Shown here in pieces: positions 9,556 through 20,677 of a DNA stretch of 64,000 nt (position 1 is the stretch's first letter; the number at the start of each line of letters is the position of its first letter). Origin of the DNA: Proluteimonas luteida (GTDB lineage Bacteria; Pseudomonadota; Gammaproteobacteria; Xanthomonadales; Xanthomonadaceae). The stretch spans positions 1 through 64,000 of the forward strand of contig NZ_JAIWPT010000021.1 of the NCBI RefSeq assembly GCF_021191695.1, given 5' to 3'. The translations under genes and the position numbers were made by a program. The notes under the pieces were generated by a model. The model did no database searches. It saw nothing but the letters and a program-made list of their open reading frames with translations, and was not told the DNA's origin.

Positions 9556-10241
9556 CAGGGCTTGGGCCCCTGGCCCTCGTTGTCCTCCCACTTGAGGATC
9601 CTGCGGGTCACCACCCGGTAGACCGGCTTGCCGGTGCGGAACCACAGGTCGCGCAGCCACGAGGTGCGCTTGAGCACGCGCTTCTCGACCGGGGTCAGGG
9701 ACTCGCGGCAGTACATGCGCTTGTGCTTGAGCAGGTGGCGCAGGTCCTCGCGCGCCAGCAGGCGCATCCAGCGCGAACGCGGGTCGCCGCAGACCGCCAG
9801 CTGGAAGTCGATGATCGCCGGACGGCCGTCCTCGAGCACCAGCCAGTTGGCCTCCTTGGCGAGGTCGTTGTGGGCCAGGCCGCGCCGGTGCAGCGCCTGA
9901 AGCAGGCGCCGCGCGCGGCGGAAGTAGGCCAGGTCGCCGCGTGGCGGGCGCTGGTACATCGCGTCGCCGGCCATGTAGCTGCGGTCCAGGCAGCGGCCGT
10001 CCCAGCCCAGCAACTGCGGGGTGTCGGCCAGCCCGGCCACGCGGGCCAGGCCGCGCGCCTCGCGGCGTGCCAGCAGCCAGGCCGGCAGGCGCAGCCACAG
10101 CGGCACGTGACGCAGGTCGCGGCGCACGAACAACAGGCCGTCGGCGCCGCGCATCAGCGAGATGCGGCCGAAGCTGTCGGACTTGAGGGCACGGAATTCG
10201 GTGGCCTGGCCGCGGGCGGCGGCGGACGGTGGCGCAGTCAT
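9555..10241 (-). CDS. Kinase-like (RIO/lipopolysaccharide-kinase type) protein
   Basis: 228 residues. The catalytic loop HNDLAKEANWL (His124-Asp126...Asn132) followed by IIDFQ (Asp145 in the DFG position) is that of RIO1-like and small-molecule kinases of the protein-kinase fold. A candidate ATP lysine lies in the N-terminal lobe but no glycine-rich loop is obvious. The C-terminus (130-228) is rich in Arg and Lys, suggesting contact with nucleic acid or membrane. The substrate is unknown. The ATG at 10241 gives a sensible N-terminus; the frame is open upstream. Confidence 0.7.
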   Translation of the reverse strand: MTAPPSAAARGQATEFRALKSDSFGRISLMRGADGLLFVRRDLRHVPLWLRLPAWLLARREARGLARVAGLADTPQLLGWDGRCLDRSYMAGDAMYQRPPRGDLAYFRRARRLLQALHRRGLAHNDLAKEANWLVLEDGRPAIIDFQLAVCGDPRSRWMRLLAREDLRHLLKHKRMYCRESLTPVEKRVLKRTSWLRDLWFRTGKPVYRVVTRRILKWEDNEGQGPKP

Positions 10242-10353
10242 CGCGGCATTGTACGGGCGCGGCCACGGCCGGGCCGCGCCCGACCTGTCCGGCAACCGTC
10301 CACGGGGCCGGGCGTGTCACCGACGCGCCAGGGCGAGGCGCCATAATGGACGG

Positions 10354-12372
10354 ATGCTCAGCAACTTCTTCAACAGCGTGGTCGGCTGGATCGGCGACCA
10401 CCCTGTCGCGGCCGGCCTTGCGATCTTCCTGATCGCGTTCGCGGACTCGGTGATCGTGCTCGGTGCGATCGTGCCGGCGCTGCCGCTGCTGTTCGCGATC
10501 GGGGTCATGATCGGCCTCGGCGAGGTCTCCGCCCCGTACGCGATTGCCTGCGCCGCGCTCGGCGCGCTGGCCGGCGACGGCGTCAGCTACTGGGTCGGCC
10601 GCCGCTGGGGAGCGGGACTGCGCGGCGTATGGCCGTTCCACCGTTACCCGCAGCTGCTCGACCGCGGCGAGCTGCTGTTCCGGCGCAATGCGGTCAAGAG
10701 CATCTTCATCGCCCGCTACGTCGGCGCGATCCGCCCCTTCGTGCCGGCGATCGCCGGCATTGCGCGGATGCCGCTGCGCCGCTACCTGCCGGTCAGCCTC
10801 GCGGCCTGCATCTCCTGGGCGGTGGTGTTCCTGGCGCCGGGCTGGCTGTTCGGCGCATCCTACGAGGCAGTCGCCGCGGTCGCCGACCGGCTGGCGATCG
10901 TGCTCGGCGCGCTGGTCGCGGTGCTGGCGCTGTCGTGGGCGATCATCGTCTACAGCTACCGCTGGTTCGACGCGCACGCCAACAGCCTGCTGGCGCGGGC
11001 GCTGAAGTGGACCCGGGCGCATCCACGCCTCGGCCGCTACGCGGCGGCGCTGATCGACCCCAGCCGCCCGGAATCCCCGTCGCTGGCGATCCTCGCGGTC
11101 TGCCTGCTGGCGATCGGCTGGGCCTGGTCGGCGCTGCTGGCCACGGTGCTGATGCGCGGCGAGCCGCTGCTGATCGACCACACCGTGTTCCAGCTGATGT
11201 ACGAACTGCGCAACCCGCTGGCCGACCGGATGATGGCGGGACTGGCATCGATCGGCGACGTGCAGGTGCTGGCGCCGGCGGTCGGGCTGACCCTGCTGTG
11301 GCTGGTGTGGCGGCGGCGCTGGATCGCGGCCGTGCACTGGCTGGCCGCGCTGGCCTTCGGCATGGCGCTGACCGCGTTGCTGGGCGCGGTGATCGACATG
11401 CCGCGGCCGCCGACCGCGCACGGCGGTTTCGGCTTCCCGTCGGTCGAGATCACCATGTGCACGATCACCTTCGGCTTCTTCGCGGTGCTGATCGCGCGCG
11501 AGCTGCCGGGGCGTTCGCGGGTGTGGCCGTACCTGGTCTCCGGCGCGATCGTGTCGGTGCTCGGCTTCGCCCGGCTGTACCTGGGCGCGCACTGGCTCAG
11601 CGACATCGTCGGCGGCATGCTGCTGGGCATCGTCTGGCTGCTGGTGCTCGGCATCGCCTACCGCCGCCACGTCGAACGCTCGTTCTGGATGCGCCCGGTG
11701 GCGCTGATCTTCTACATCACCTTCGCCGTCGCGGCACTGTGGCACGCACCGCGCGCGGTCGACCCGCTGCTGGCGCGGTTCGTGCCGCCGCCGCCGGAGA
11801 AGGTGCTGACTCTCGACGGCTGGTGGCAGGACGACTGGGCGCATCTGCCCGGACAGCTGCGCGAACGCGACCCCACCCACCGCTGGCCGCTGGACCTGCA
11901 GATCGCCGGTCCGCTGGCGCCGCTGCAGCAACGGCTGGAAGCGCGCGGCTGGCGGGCGCAGCCGCAGGCCGACTGGTCGGAGACGCTGCACCTGCTCGAC
12001 GACGACGTGCCGCAGGCCCGGCAGCCGGTGCTGCCGGCGACGCTCGATACCGTGGCCGAGACCCTGCTGATGCGCCGCGACGTCGACGAGGGCCAGGTCG
12101 ATGTCCTGCGCCTGTGGCGCGCGCCCGCACGCCTGGCCGACGGCAGCGACCTGTGGCTCGGCACCGGGCAGTCGCTGCGCTACACGCGTCCGCTCGGCCT
12201 GTTCGGCCTGTGGCAGCCGCAGCCCGATGCCGGCACCGTGCACGCGGAACTGCGCGAACTGCTGGAAGCGTTCGACACCCGCGAGGCGGTGCATCCGCAG
12301 TCGGGGGTTCCGGTGCTGCGGGTACGCACCGATGCCGCGCCGGCGGAGACCGGGAAAGCGCGCGTGCCGTAG
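10354..12372 (+). CDS. DedA / PAP2-like / LssY C-terminal fusion membrane protein
   Basis: 672 residues in three parts. Residues 1-200 are a DedA/SNARE-associated domain with hydrophobic segments and the motif FIARYVGAIRPFVPAIAG. Residues 250-450 are a PAP2 phosphatase-like membrane domain with HWLSD (His413, Asp417). Residues 460-672 match the soluble LssY C-terminal domain (WSETLHLLDDD). DedA proteins move phospholipids across the inner membrane and PAP2 enzymes dephosphorylate lipid phosphates, so lipid or undecaprenyl-phosphate recycling is a fair guess. The PAP2 motifs are degraded: PSGH reads PSVE (362-365) and the motif-1 lysine is absent. Catalysis is therefore doubtful. Confidence 0.85.
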   Translation: MLSNFFNSVVGWIGDHPVAAGLAIFLIAFADSVIVLGAIVPALPLLFAIGVMIGLGEVSAPYAIACAALGALAGDGVSYWVGRRWGAGLRGVWPFHRYPQLLDRGELLFRRNAVKSIFIARYVGAIRPFVPAIAGIARMPLRRYLPVSLAACISWAVVFLAPGWLFGASYEAVAAVADRLAIVLGALVAVLALSWAIIVYSYRWFDAHANSLLARALKWTRAHPRLGRYAAALIDPSRPESPSLAILAVCLLAIGWAWSALLATVLMRGEPLLIDHTVFQLMYELRNPLADRMMAGLASIGDVQVLAPAVGLTLLWLVWRRRWIAAVHWLAALAFGMALTALLGAVIDMPRPPTAHGGFGFPSVEITMCTITFGFFAVLIARELPGRSRVWPYLVSGAIVSVLGFARLYLGAHWLSDIVGGMLLGIVWLLVLGIAYRRHVERSFWMRPVALIFYITFAVAALWHAPRAVDPLLARFVPPPPEKVLTLDGWWQDDWAHLPGQLRERDPTHRWPLDLQIAGPLAPLQQRLEARGWRAQPQADWSETLHLLDDDVPQARQPVLPATLDTVAETLLMRRDVDEGQVDVLRLWRAPARLADGSDLWLGTGQSLRYTRPLGLFGLWQPQPDAGTVHAELRELLEAFDTREAVHPQSGVPVLRVRTDAAPAETGKARVP

Positions 12373-12426
12373 CGGCGCCACTGCCGCGCGCAGCCGGCGG
12401 GCCGGCAGAGGAACGGCTTCCGGCCT

Positions 12427-13011
12427 TCAGTCGTCGACCAGCCGCAGCAGCGTCTCCAGCCGCTCGTCGGGGTCGTCCTGCTGCAGCAGGCCCTGGCGCT
12501 GCGCCTGGGTCAGCGGCAACAGCTCGGCCAATCGCCAGCCGACCCACGCCGCGTCGTCGAAATGCTGCTTCGGGAACGCACGGTCGGCGCCGTCGATGCG
12601 CTCGAGGATCTTTTCCAGCACCACGCCCAGCAACGCGTGCTGGGGCAGCAGGTCGGTCGACGGATCGGGCGCCTGCCAGTCGACCTCGGCGACGATCAGG
12701 CCGTTGTCGCGCACCCGCGTGCGGCGCACGTGGAACCGGCGCGCGCCACGCACGCGCAATGTCAGCAGGCCATCGTCGCCCAGGTCGAAGTCCTCGATCA
12801 GCGCCTCGGTGCCGAACCCGGCCGGCGTCGCCGGCGCACCGACCTCGTCGCCGTCGAGGATCAGGCAGATGCCGAAGCCGCCGCCGCGGCGGCCGCAATC
12901 GCGCACCAGGTCGAGGTAGCGCGGTTCGAACACGCGCAGGCCCAGCGCCGCACCGGGGACCAGTACGGTGCGCAGGGGGAACAGGGGCAGGCAGTCATCG
13001 TCGGTCGCCAT
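12427..13011 (-). CDS. LON substrate-binding domain protein
   Basis: 194 residues consisting of an ATP-dependent-protease LON-type N-terminal domain only, without ATPase or protease parts. Signatures are LPLFPLRTVLVPGAALGLRVFEPRYLDLV at the start and GFGICLILDGDEVG. Stand-alone LON-domain proteins are common in proteobacteria and their role is uncertain; binding of protein or peptide is assumed. The ATG at 13011 directly precedes the conserved start. It follows mpl on the same strand after 47 bp and may be in its operon. Confidence 0.85.
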   Translation of the reverse strand: MATDDDCLPLFPLRTVLVPGAALGLRVFEPRYLDLVRDCGRRGGGFGICLILDGDEVGAPATPAGFGTEALIEDFDLGDDGLLTLRVRGARRFHVRRTRVRDNGLIVAEVDWQAPDPSTDLLPQHALLGVVLEKILERIDGADRAFPKQHFDDAAWVGWRLAELLPLTQAQRQGLLQQDDPDERLETLLRLVDD

Positions 13012-13058
13012 GGCCGCAGTGTACGACCCGCGCGCGGCGACACCGTCGAGGCCGGCGC

Positions 13059-14471
13059 TCAGCCGGCGCGCAGCTGCGCCAGGAACCGCCGCGGCGCGCC
13101 GTCGAAGCCGCCGTTGGACATGAACACCACGTGGTCGCCGGCGCCGGCGATGTCGCCGAGCGCGGTCAGCAGCGCGCCGACATCGGCGACCGCGCGCGCC
13201 TTGCCGCGCACCGCGGCGACGACCTTGCCGGCATCCCAGGCCAGCTCCGGACGCTGCAGGAACACCACCGCGTCGGCGCCATCGAGCGACGGCGCCAACG
13301 CATCGGCATGCGCGCCCAGGCGCATCGAATTGCTGCGCGGTTCCATCGCAACGATGATCCTCCGCGCATCGCCGACCTTCGCGCGCAGGCCGGCGAGCGT
13401 GGTCGCGATCGCGGTCGGGTGGTGGGCGAAATCGTCGTAGACGGTGATGCCGCCCGCCTCGCCCAGCACTTCCAGCCGGCGCTTGACGCTGTGGAAATCC
13501 GTCAGCGACCGCAGCACCGCCGCCACGTCGACGCCGACCGCCGCGCACGCCGCCAGCGCGGCCAGTCCGTTGAGGACGTTGTGGTCGCCGACCAGGGGCC
13601 ACTCGACGATGCCCAGTTCCTCGCCACCGTGCAGCACCGCGAACGCGCTGCCGTCCGCGCGAAGCTTGCGTGCGCTCCAGTCGAATGCGGGATCGAAGCC
13701 GAAGCGCTCGACCGGCGTCCAGCAGCCCATCGCCAGCACTTCGTCGAGGCGCCGGTCGTGGCCGTTGACGATCAGCCGGCCGCGGCCGGGCACGGTGCGC
13801 ACCAGGTGGTGGAACTGGCGCTGGATCGCGGCGACGTCGGGGAAGATGTCGGCATGGTCGAACTCGAGGTTGTTGAGGATCGCGACCAGCGGCCGGTAGT
13901 GCACGAACTTGCTGCGCTTGTCGAAGAACGCGGTGTCGTACTCGTCCGCTTCCACGACGAACAGCGGCCGGCCCGCCAGGGCCGGCGCATCCTGTCCCGC
14001 TCCCTCCGCCGGCGAACCGCCCAGGCGCGCCGACACCCCGAAATCCTCCGCCACGCCGCCGATCAGGAAGCCCGGATGGCGGCCGGCGGCCTCGAGCAGG
14101 TAGGCCAGGATCGTGCTGGTCGTGGTCTTGCCGTGGGTACCGGCGACCGCCAGCACGTCGCGGCCCGGCAGCACGCTGTCGCGCAGCCATTCGGCGCCGG
14201 AGGTGTAGGCACGTCCGCTGTCCAGCACCGCCTCGACCGCGGCGTTGCCGCGCGAGAGTGCGTTGCCGATGACGACCTGGTCGACGTCGTCGCCGATGTT
14301 GGCCGGATCGTAGCCCTGGTGCAGGGCGATGCCGAGCCGCTCGAGCTGGGTCGACATCGGCGGATATACCGACTGGTCGCTGCCCTCGACGTCGTGACCG
14401 AGCTCGCGCGCAAGCGCCGCGACCCCGCCCATGAAGGTGCCGGCGATGCCCAGGATATGGAGTTTGCTCAT
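13059..14471 (-). CDS. mpl: UDP-N-acetylmuramate:L-alanyl-gamma-D-glutamyl-meso-diaminopimelate ligase
   Basis: 470 residues of the Mur ligase family. It attaches recycled murein tripeptide to UDP-MurNAc in the cytoplasm. The N-terminal Rossmann motif HILGIAGTFMGG and SDQSVYPPMSTQL are specific to Mpl rather than MurC; the ATP loop is AGTHGKTTTS, followed by VEADEYDTAFFDKRSKF and the C-terminal domain start DDFAHHPTAI. The length matches Mpl. LON-domain protein gene downstream, divergent lipoprotein region upstream. The two L,D-transpeptidases at 19-21 kb also concern murein but are not linked transcriptionally. Confidence 0.95.
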   Translation of the reverse strand: MSKLHILGIAGTFMGGVAALARELGHDVEGSDQSVYPPMSTQLERLGIALHQGYDPANIGDDVDQVVIGNALSRGNAAVEAVLDSGRAYTSGAEWLRDSVLPGRDVLAVAGTHGKTTTSTILAYLLEAAGRHPGFLIGGVAEDFGVSARLGGSPAEGAGQDAPALAGRPLFVVEADEYDTAFFDKRSKFVHYRPLVAILNNLEFDHADIFPDVAAIQRQFHHLVRTVPGRGRLIVNGHDRRLDEVLAMGCWTPVERFGFDPAFDWSARKLRADGSAFAVLHGGEELGIVEWPLVGDHNVLNGLAALAACAAVGVDVAAVLRSLTDFHSVKRRLEVLGEAGGITVYDDFAHHPTAIATTLAGLRAKVGDARRIIVAMEPRSNSMRLGAHADALAPSLDGADAVVFLQRPELAWDAGKVVAAVRGKARAVADVGALLTALGDIAGAGDHVVFMSNGGFDGAPRRFLAQLRAG

Positions 14472-14568
14472 GCCGGCATTGTCGCAGAACGGGTTCGCCG
14501 GCTACGACCACGGCGTCGGTGCAAAGCCCGCGGGCGGCGCGCGGCGCGGGATGTCCGGGCCGGTGCGA

Positions 14569-14988
14569 TCAGCGCAGCCAGTCGCTCGCCACGAAGGCCG
14601 ATTCCGCGTCCAGGCCGTCGACCGGGGCGAAGCCGCCGACCTCCGCGACCTCGATGCGCTGCGGAGGCAGCATCGGCAGGCGGAGCGTGGCGAGCTGCCG
14701 CTGCTTGACGCGGACCGTCAACGACGGCGCCGGCACGCAGCCGTGCTGACGGGCGGTGAGGTCGGCAAGCAAGGGCGCGCTGGCGGCCAGCGGCGACAGC
14801 GAACGCGCATGCTGCACCCGCGCCGCGCCCTCCGCGTCCGGGCACAACCAGGCGTCCTCGCGGGTCTGCCGGCTGCAGCCGGCCAGCAGGATCGACAGGC
14901 CCAGGGCGGCGATACCCAGCCGCGCCGAGATGCCGGGACGGCGCGACGCGCGACTGCCGGCGGGAACCGCCTCCGCGTGGCGACGCAT
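14569..14988 (-). CDS. Small predicted lipoprotein, unknown function
   Basis: 139 residues. A basic N-terminus (RASRR) leads to a hydrophobic stretch ending in LLAGC (Cys38), a lipobox. After it are two further cysteines (WLCPD, HGCVP), which could form a disulfide in the periplasm. No domain recognised. The ATG at 14988 lies 3 nt past the adk stop codon, so the two genes are almost certainly co-transcribed; the link to adenylate kinase is not functionally explained. Confidence 0.65.
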   Translation of the reverse strand: MRRHAEAVPAGSRASRRPGISARLGIAALGLSILLAGCSRQTREDAWLCPDAEGAARVQHARSLSPLAASAPLLADLTARQHGCVPAPSLTVRVKQRQLATLRLPMLPPQRIEVAEVGGFAPVDGLDAESAFVASDWLR

Positions 14989-14990
14989 CC

Positions 14991-15569
14991 TCAGGCCGTC
15001 GTCTGCGCCTGCCCGATCGCGGCCAGGATGCGGTGGAACACCTCGTCGAGCGTGCCCACGCCGTCGACGATGGTCAGCTGGCCATGGTCGCGGTAGAACT
15101 TGATCACCGGCGCGGTCTGCTGGTCGTAGACGTTGAGCCGGTGACGCACCGATTCGGGGCTGTCGTCGGCGCGGCCCTCGGCCTGCGCGCGGCCGGCCAG
15201 GCGGTCGATGATCTGCTCGTTGTCGACCTCCAGCTGCACGGCGGCGTCGAACTTCTGGCCCAGTTTCGCCAGCAGCGCATCGAGCGCGGCGGCCTGGGCG
15301 AGGTTGCGCGGGTAGCCGTCGAGGATGAAGCCGGCCTTGGTGTCGTCGCGCGAGAAGCGGTCTTCCAGCATGCCCAGCAGGATCTCGTCGGACACCAGGT
15401 CGCCGCGCGCCATGACTTCCTTGGCCTGCAGGCCCAGCGGCGTGCCGGCGGCGACTTCCGCGCGCAGCAGGTCGCCGGTGGAGATGTGCGGAACGTGCAG
15501 ATAGTCCTTCAACCGCGCCGCCTGCGTGCCCTTGCCTGAACCGGGTGCACCAAGAAGTACCAAACGCAT
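14991..15569 (-). CDS. adk: Adenylate kinase (short form)
   Basis: 192 residues. Catalyses ATP + AMP = 2 ADP. The P-loop GAPGSGKGTQ (8-17), the AMP-binding STGDLLRAE, DGYPRNLAQA and RHRLNVYDQQTAPVI are all present. Between GRAQAEGR and DDSPESVRHRL there is only a short loop in place of the 30-residue LID domain of E. coli Adk, so this is the short type, like eukaryotic AK1. The ATG starts directly at the first beta strand. A lipoprotein gene follows immediately; pfp is divergent 118 bp away. Confidence 0.96.
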   Translation of the reverse strand: MRLVLLGAPGSGKGTQAARLKDYLHVPHISTGDLLRAEVAAGTPLGLQAKEVMARGDLVSDEILLGMLEDRFSRDDTKAGFILDGYPRNLAQAAALDALLAKLGQKFDAAVQLEVDNEQIIDRLAGRAQAEGRADDSPESVRHRLNVYDQQTAPVIKFYRDHGQLTIVDGVGTLDEVFHRILAAIGQAQTTA

Positions 15570-15687
15570 CGAACGCTCCTAGCAGGGTTGGGGGACCGTG
15601 CCGCGCGCCGGCGTACACTGCCGAAGGCGCCGAACGGCGGCGTCAGCTTACCGTATCCCGTCCCCGCAGACCCCAAGAGCGCCCCCG

Positions 15688-16944
15688 ATGCCCAGCGGAA
15701 CCCTGCTCTACGCCCAGTCCGGCGGCGTGACCGCCGTCATCAACGCGACCGCCTCGGCGGTCATCCAGGCCGCGCGCGCGCAGCGGGTCAAGGTGCTGGC
15801 GGCGCGCAACGGCATTCTCGGCGCGCTGCGCGAGGAGCTGATCGACACCTCGAAGGAACCGGTCGCCGCGATCCGCGCGCTGGCGCACACCCCGGGCGGC
15901 GCGTTCGGCTCGTGCCGCTACAAGCTGGGGTCGGTCGAGGCCGACCGGGCGAAGTACGAGCGCCTGCTCGACGTGCTGCGCGCACACGACGTGCGCTGGT
16001 TCCTCTACAACGGCGGCAACGACTCGGCCGACACCGCGCTCAAGGTCTCGCAACTGGCGAAAGCCTTCGACTATCCGCTGACCTGCATCGGCGTGCCCAA
16101 GACCATCGACAACGACCTCGCGGTCACCGACTGCTGCCCGGGCTTCGGCTCGGCGGCCAAGTACACCGCGGTGTCGGTGCGCGAAGCCGCGCTCGACGTC
16201 GCCGCGATGGCCGAGACGTCGACGAAGGTGTTCGTCTACGAGGCGATGGGCCGCCATGCCGGCTGGCTGGCCGCGGCCGCCGGACTCGCCGGCCAGGGCG
16301 CCGATGCCGCGCCGCACCTGATCCTGTTCCCGGAGCGGGCCTTCGACGAGGCGGACTTCCTCGCCAACGTCCAGCGCATCGTCGACCGCGTCGGCCATTG
16401 CGTGGTCGTCGCCAGCGAGGGCATCCGCACCGCGGACGGGACCTTCGTCGCCGACGCCGGCGGCGGCACCGATGCCTTCGGCCATGCCCAGCTCGGCGGC
16501 GTCGCCTCGTATCTCGCCGGCCGGGTCAAGGACCGGCTCGGGCTGAAGGTGCACTGGACGCTGCCCGACTACCTGCAGCGTTCCGCGCGCCACATCGCCT
16601 CGAAGACCGACCTCGACCAGGCGATGGCGGTCGGCGAGGCCGCGGTGCGCTTCGCCCTGGAAGGCCGCAACGCGACGATGCCGGTCATCGCGCGGACGTC
16701 GGACGCGCCGTATCGCTGGAAGATCGACAGCGCGCCGCTGCACCGGGTCGCCAACCACGAGAAGACGATGCCGGCCGGTTTCATCCGCAGGGACGGCTAT
16801 GGCATCACCGCGGCCGCGCGCCGCTACCTGGAGCCGCTGATCCGCGGCGAGGCGTATCCGCCATACGGGCGCGACGGGATTCCGGCCTACGCGACGCTGA
16901 AGAACGTGGCCGTGGCGAAGACACTGCCTGCCTGGGGCGGGTGA
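15688..16944 (+). CDS. pfp: PPi-dependent 6-phosphofructokinase
   Basis: 418 residues. Reversibly phosphorylates fructose 6-phosphate using pyrophosphate. The family core is intact: SGGVTAVINATA, NGGNDSADTALK and PKTIDNDLAVTDCCPGFGSA, then EAMGRHAGWLAAAAG. An Asp follows GGN where ATP enzymes have Gly, and Lys is found in PKTIDND; both mark PPi use in this family. The ATG at 15688 is preferred over an upstream in-frame start at 15598. hppA follows 170 bp downstream, an arrangement in which both proteins act on PPi: Pfp consumes or makes PPi in glycolysis/gluconeogenesis and HppA couples PPi to proton movement. Confidence 0.94.
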   Translation: MPSGTLLYAQSGGVTAVINATASAVIQAARAQRVKVLAARNGILGALREELIDTSKEPVAAIRALAHTPGGAFGSCRYKLGSVEADRAKYERLLDVLRAHDVRWFLYNGGNDSADTALKVSQLAKAFDYPLTCIGVPKTIDNDLAVTDCCPGFGSAAKYTAVSVREAALDVAAMAETSTKVFVYEAMGRHAGWLAAAAGLAGQGADAAPHLILFPERAFDEADFLANVQRIVDRVGHCVVVASEGIRTADGTFVADAGGGTDAFGHAQLGGVASYLAGRVKDRLGLKVHWTLPDYLQRSARHIASKTDLDQAMAVGEAAVRFALEGRNATMPVIARTSDAPYRWKIDSAPLHRVANHEKTMPAGFIRRDGYGITAAARRYLEPLIRGEAYPPYGRDGIPAYATLKNVAVAKTLPAWGG

Positions 16945-17114
16945 CGGGGCGCATGCCGGTGCGCCACCGTGGGCCGCGACCGCCTGCCGTGATTCCGGCC
17001 GGCAGCCGCCACGCCCTGCGGGCAACCCCGGATATCCACGCTCCCCTGCCTGTGCGATAGTCGGCCGGCACCACCGCTGTCCTGTCTTGGCATCACGACT
17101 CTGGGAGGGGTTCC

Positions 17115-19166
<2,052 letters not shown>

Positions 19167-19265
19167 CCGCAGCAGCCGATCCCGCATGGCACCCGCGCCC
19201 TTCTTTTCCCCTCGTGCGGGGCATTGCGCCCTTCACGGGTGGACAGGATGGGGACGCCGCAGGCG

Positions 19266-19307
19266 CTGATCAGGATCATCACCAGCGACACGTTGCTGCT
19301 GCGCCCT
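19266..19307 (+). repeat. Degenerate copy of the hppA 3' end
   Basis: 42 bp align without gaps to 19116-19157 inside the end of hppA, with 34 identities (for example CTGATCA-GATCATCA and TTGCTGCT are shared). It lies in the otherwise empty stretch 19167-19492, which also holds a short hairpin CCCTCCCCGAACGGGAGGG. The copy has no open frame of note. It is probably a remnant of a local duplication. Confidence 0.55.
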
Positions 19308-19492
19308 CCCCGAACGGGAGGGGGCACGGGGTAAGAACGCGCGTCGGGATCATCGGCATCGATGCACCGCTGCGGGTGCTGCCGCTTCAGGTCGATGCAC
19401 GGCGCCCAGGGCGGCGACTTCACGGCGCAGCCTTGACCCCGCCCCGCGCCCGATTCGGCCACAATGGCCGCAGCCACCGCCGGAGCCCGCGC

Positions 19493-20602
19493 ATGCGCCT
19501 TCACCGATCGCCAGTCCCGACCACCCTGCGCGCGCTCGCCGTAGCGCTTGCGCTCAGCCTGCCGTCCACGGTACTGGCGGCCGGGCCCGTCGCCGCCGAA
19601 GCGACCGCCACGCGGGTGCCGACGCCCGCCGATCTCAAGCCCGGCGAGTACCTGTGGCACCCGGAGATCGCACCCGACGGCCCGGTCGTGCTGGTGGTCA
19701 GCCTCGACGAACAGCGCGCCTACGTCTACCGCAACGGCATCGCGATCGGCGTGTCGACGATCAGTTCCGGCAAGACCGGCCACGAGACGCCGACCGGCGT
19801 GTTCACGATCCTGCAGAAGAACCGCGTCCACCACTCCAATCTCTACAACAACGCGTCGATGCCGTTCATGCAGCGGCTGACCTGGGACGGCATCGCCCTG
19901 CACGGCGGCACCCTGCCCGGCCATCCGGCCTCGCACGGCTGCGTCCGGCTGCCGCAGCAATTCGCGGAACTGCTGTTCGGCGTCACCCGCAATGGCGATA
20001 CCGTCGTCGTTGCCGACGCCAAGGCATCCGCGGCCGGGCTGGTGCATCCGGCGGTACTGGCGCCCATCGCAAGCGGTGGGCAGCCGGCGGCGGCCGATGC
20101 CGCTGCAGCGGGGAACGGCGTGGTCTGGACACCCGAGGCCAGTCCGGAAGGGCCGGTCAGCGTGCTGGTCAGCCTCGCCGACCAGCGCGTGTTCGTGCTG
20201 CGCAACGGCGTGGCGATCGGCGAGGCGCCGCTGCAGGTCGAACCGGGGTTCGCCGTGCACGGGTCGGTGCTGATGGTCGCCGGCGACGCGAACCCCGCGC
20301 AGCCGGACGCGGCGGGCACAGCGCAGCCGAGCCGCCATTGGGCGGCCTATCCGGTGCTCGGCGTCGACGCCGACTCGCTGGCCGCACTGCAGCTGCGGCT
20401 GATGCAGCGCCCGCTGCAGGTCGATCCCGCCTTCGCGGCGGCCGTGCAGGGCATCCTGGCGCCCGGCTCGACCCTGCTGCTGACCGACCTGCCGGCGGTA
20501 CGCGACACCCCGGCCGGGCAGTCGTGGGCGCCGGTGCTGGAATCCGATCCCGCCTCCGACGAACCGGCGGAACCGGCCCCGGCGCCTGCCGCCGGCAGCT
20601 GA
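19493..20602 (+). CDS. L,D-transpeptidase (YkuD) with duplicated beta region
   Basis: 369 residues with a cleavable signal peptide (cut probably after LPSTVLAA). The YkuD domain at about 60-175 carries ALHGGTLPGHPASHGCVRLP, with catalytic Cys150 and His137, as in enzymes that form or edit 3-3 peptide cross-links or attach proteins to murein in the periplasm. From residue 212 the opening of the domain is repeated: WTPEASPEGPVSVLVSLADQ resembles WHPEIAPDGPVVLVVSLDEQ at 55-74, but the second part lacks the Cys/His site. The C-terminus is a Pro/Ala/Glu tail. A second transpeptidase gene follows after 75 bp. Confidence 0.9.
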   Translation: MRLHRSPVPTTLRALAVALALSLPSTVLAAGPVAAEATATRVPTPADLKPGEYLWHPEIAPDGPVVLVVSLDEQRAYVYRNGIAIGVSTISSGKTGHETPTGVFTILQKNRVHHSNLYNNASMPFMQRLTWDGIALHGGTLPGHPASHGCVRLPQQFAELLFGVTRNGDTVVVADAKASAAGLVHPAVLAPIASGGQPAAADAAAAGNGVVWTPEASPEGPVSVLVSLADQRVFVLRNGVAIGEAPLQVEPGFAVHGSVLMVAGDANPAQPDAAGTAQPSRHWAAYPVLGVDADSLAALQLRLMQRPLQVDPAFAAAVQGILAPGSTLLLTDLPAVRDTPAGQSWAPVLESDPASDEPAEPAPAPAAGS

Positions 20603-20677
20603 ACGCGCGGCCATCGACGCAACCGTCCGTCGGGACCCCTTGCGGACCGGGTGGCTCCGGGTTGATATTCTGGCGGC

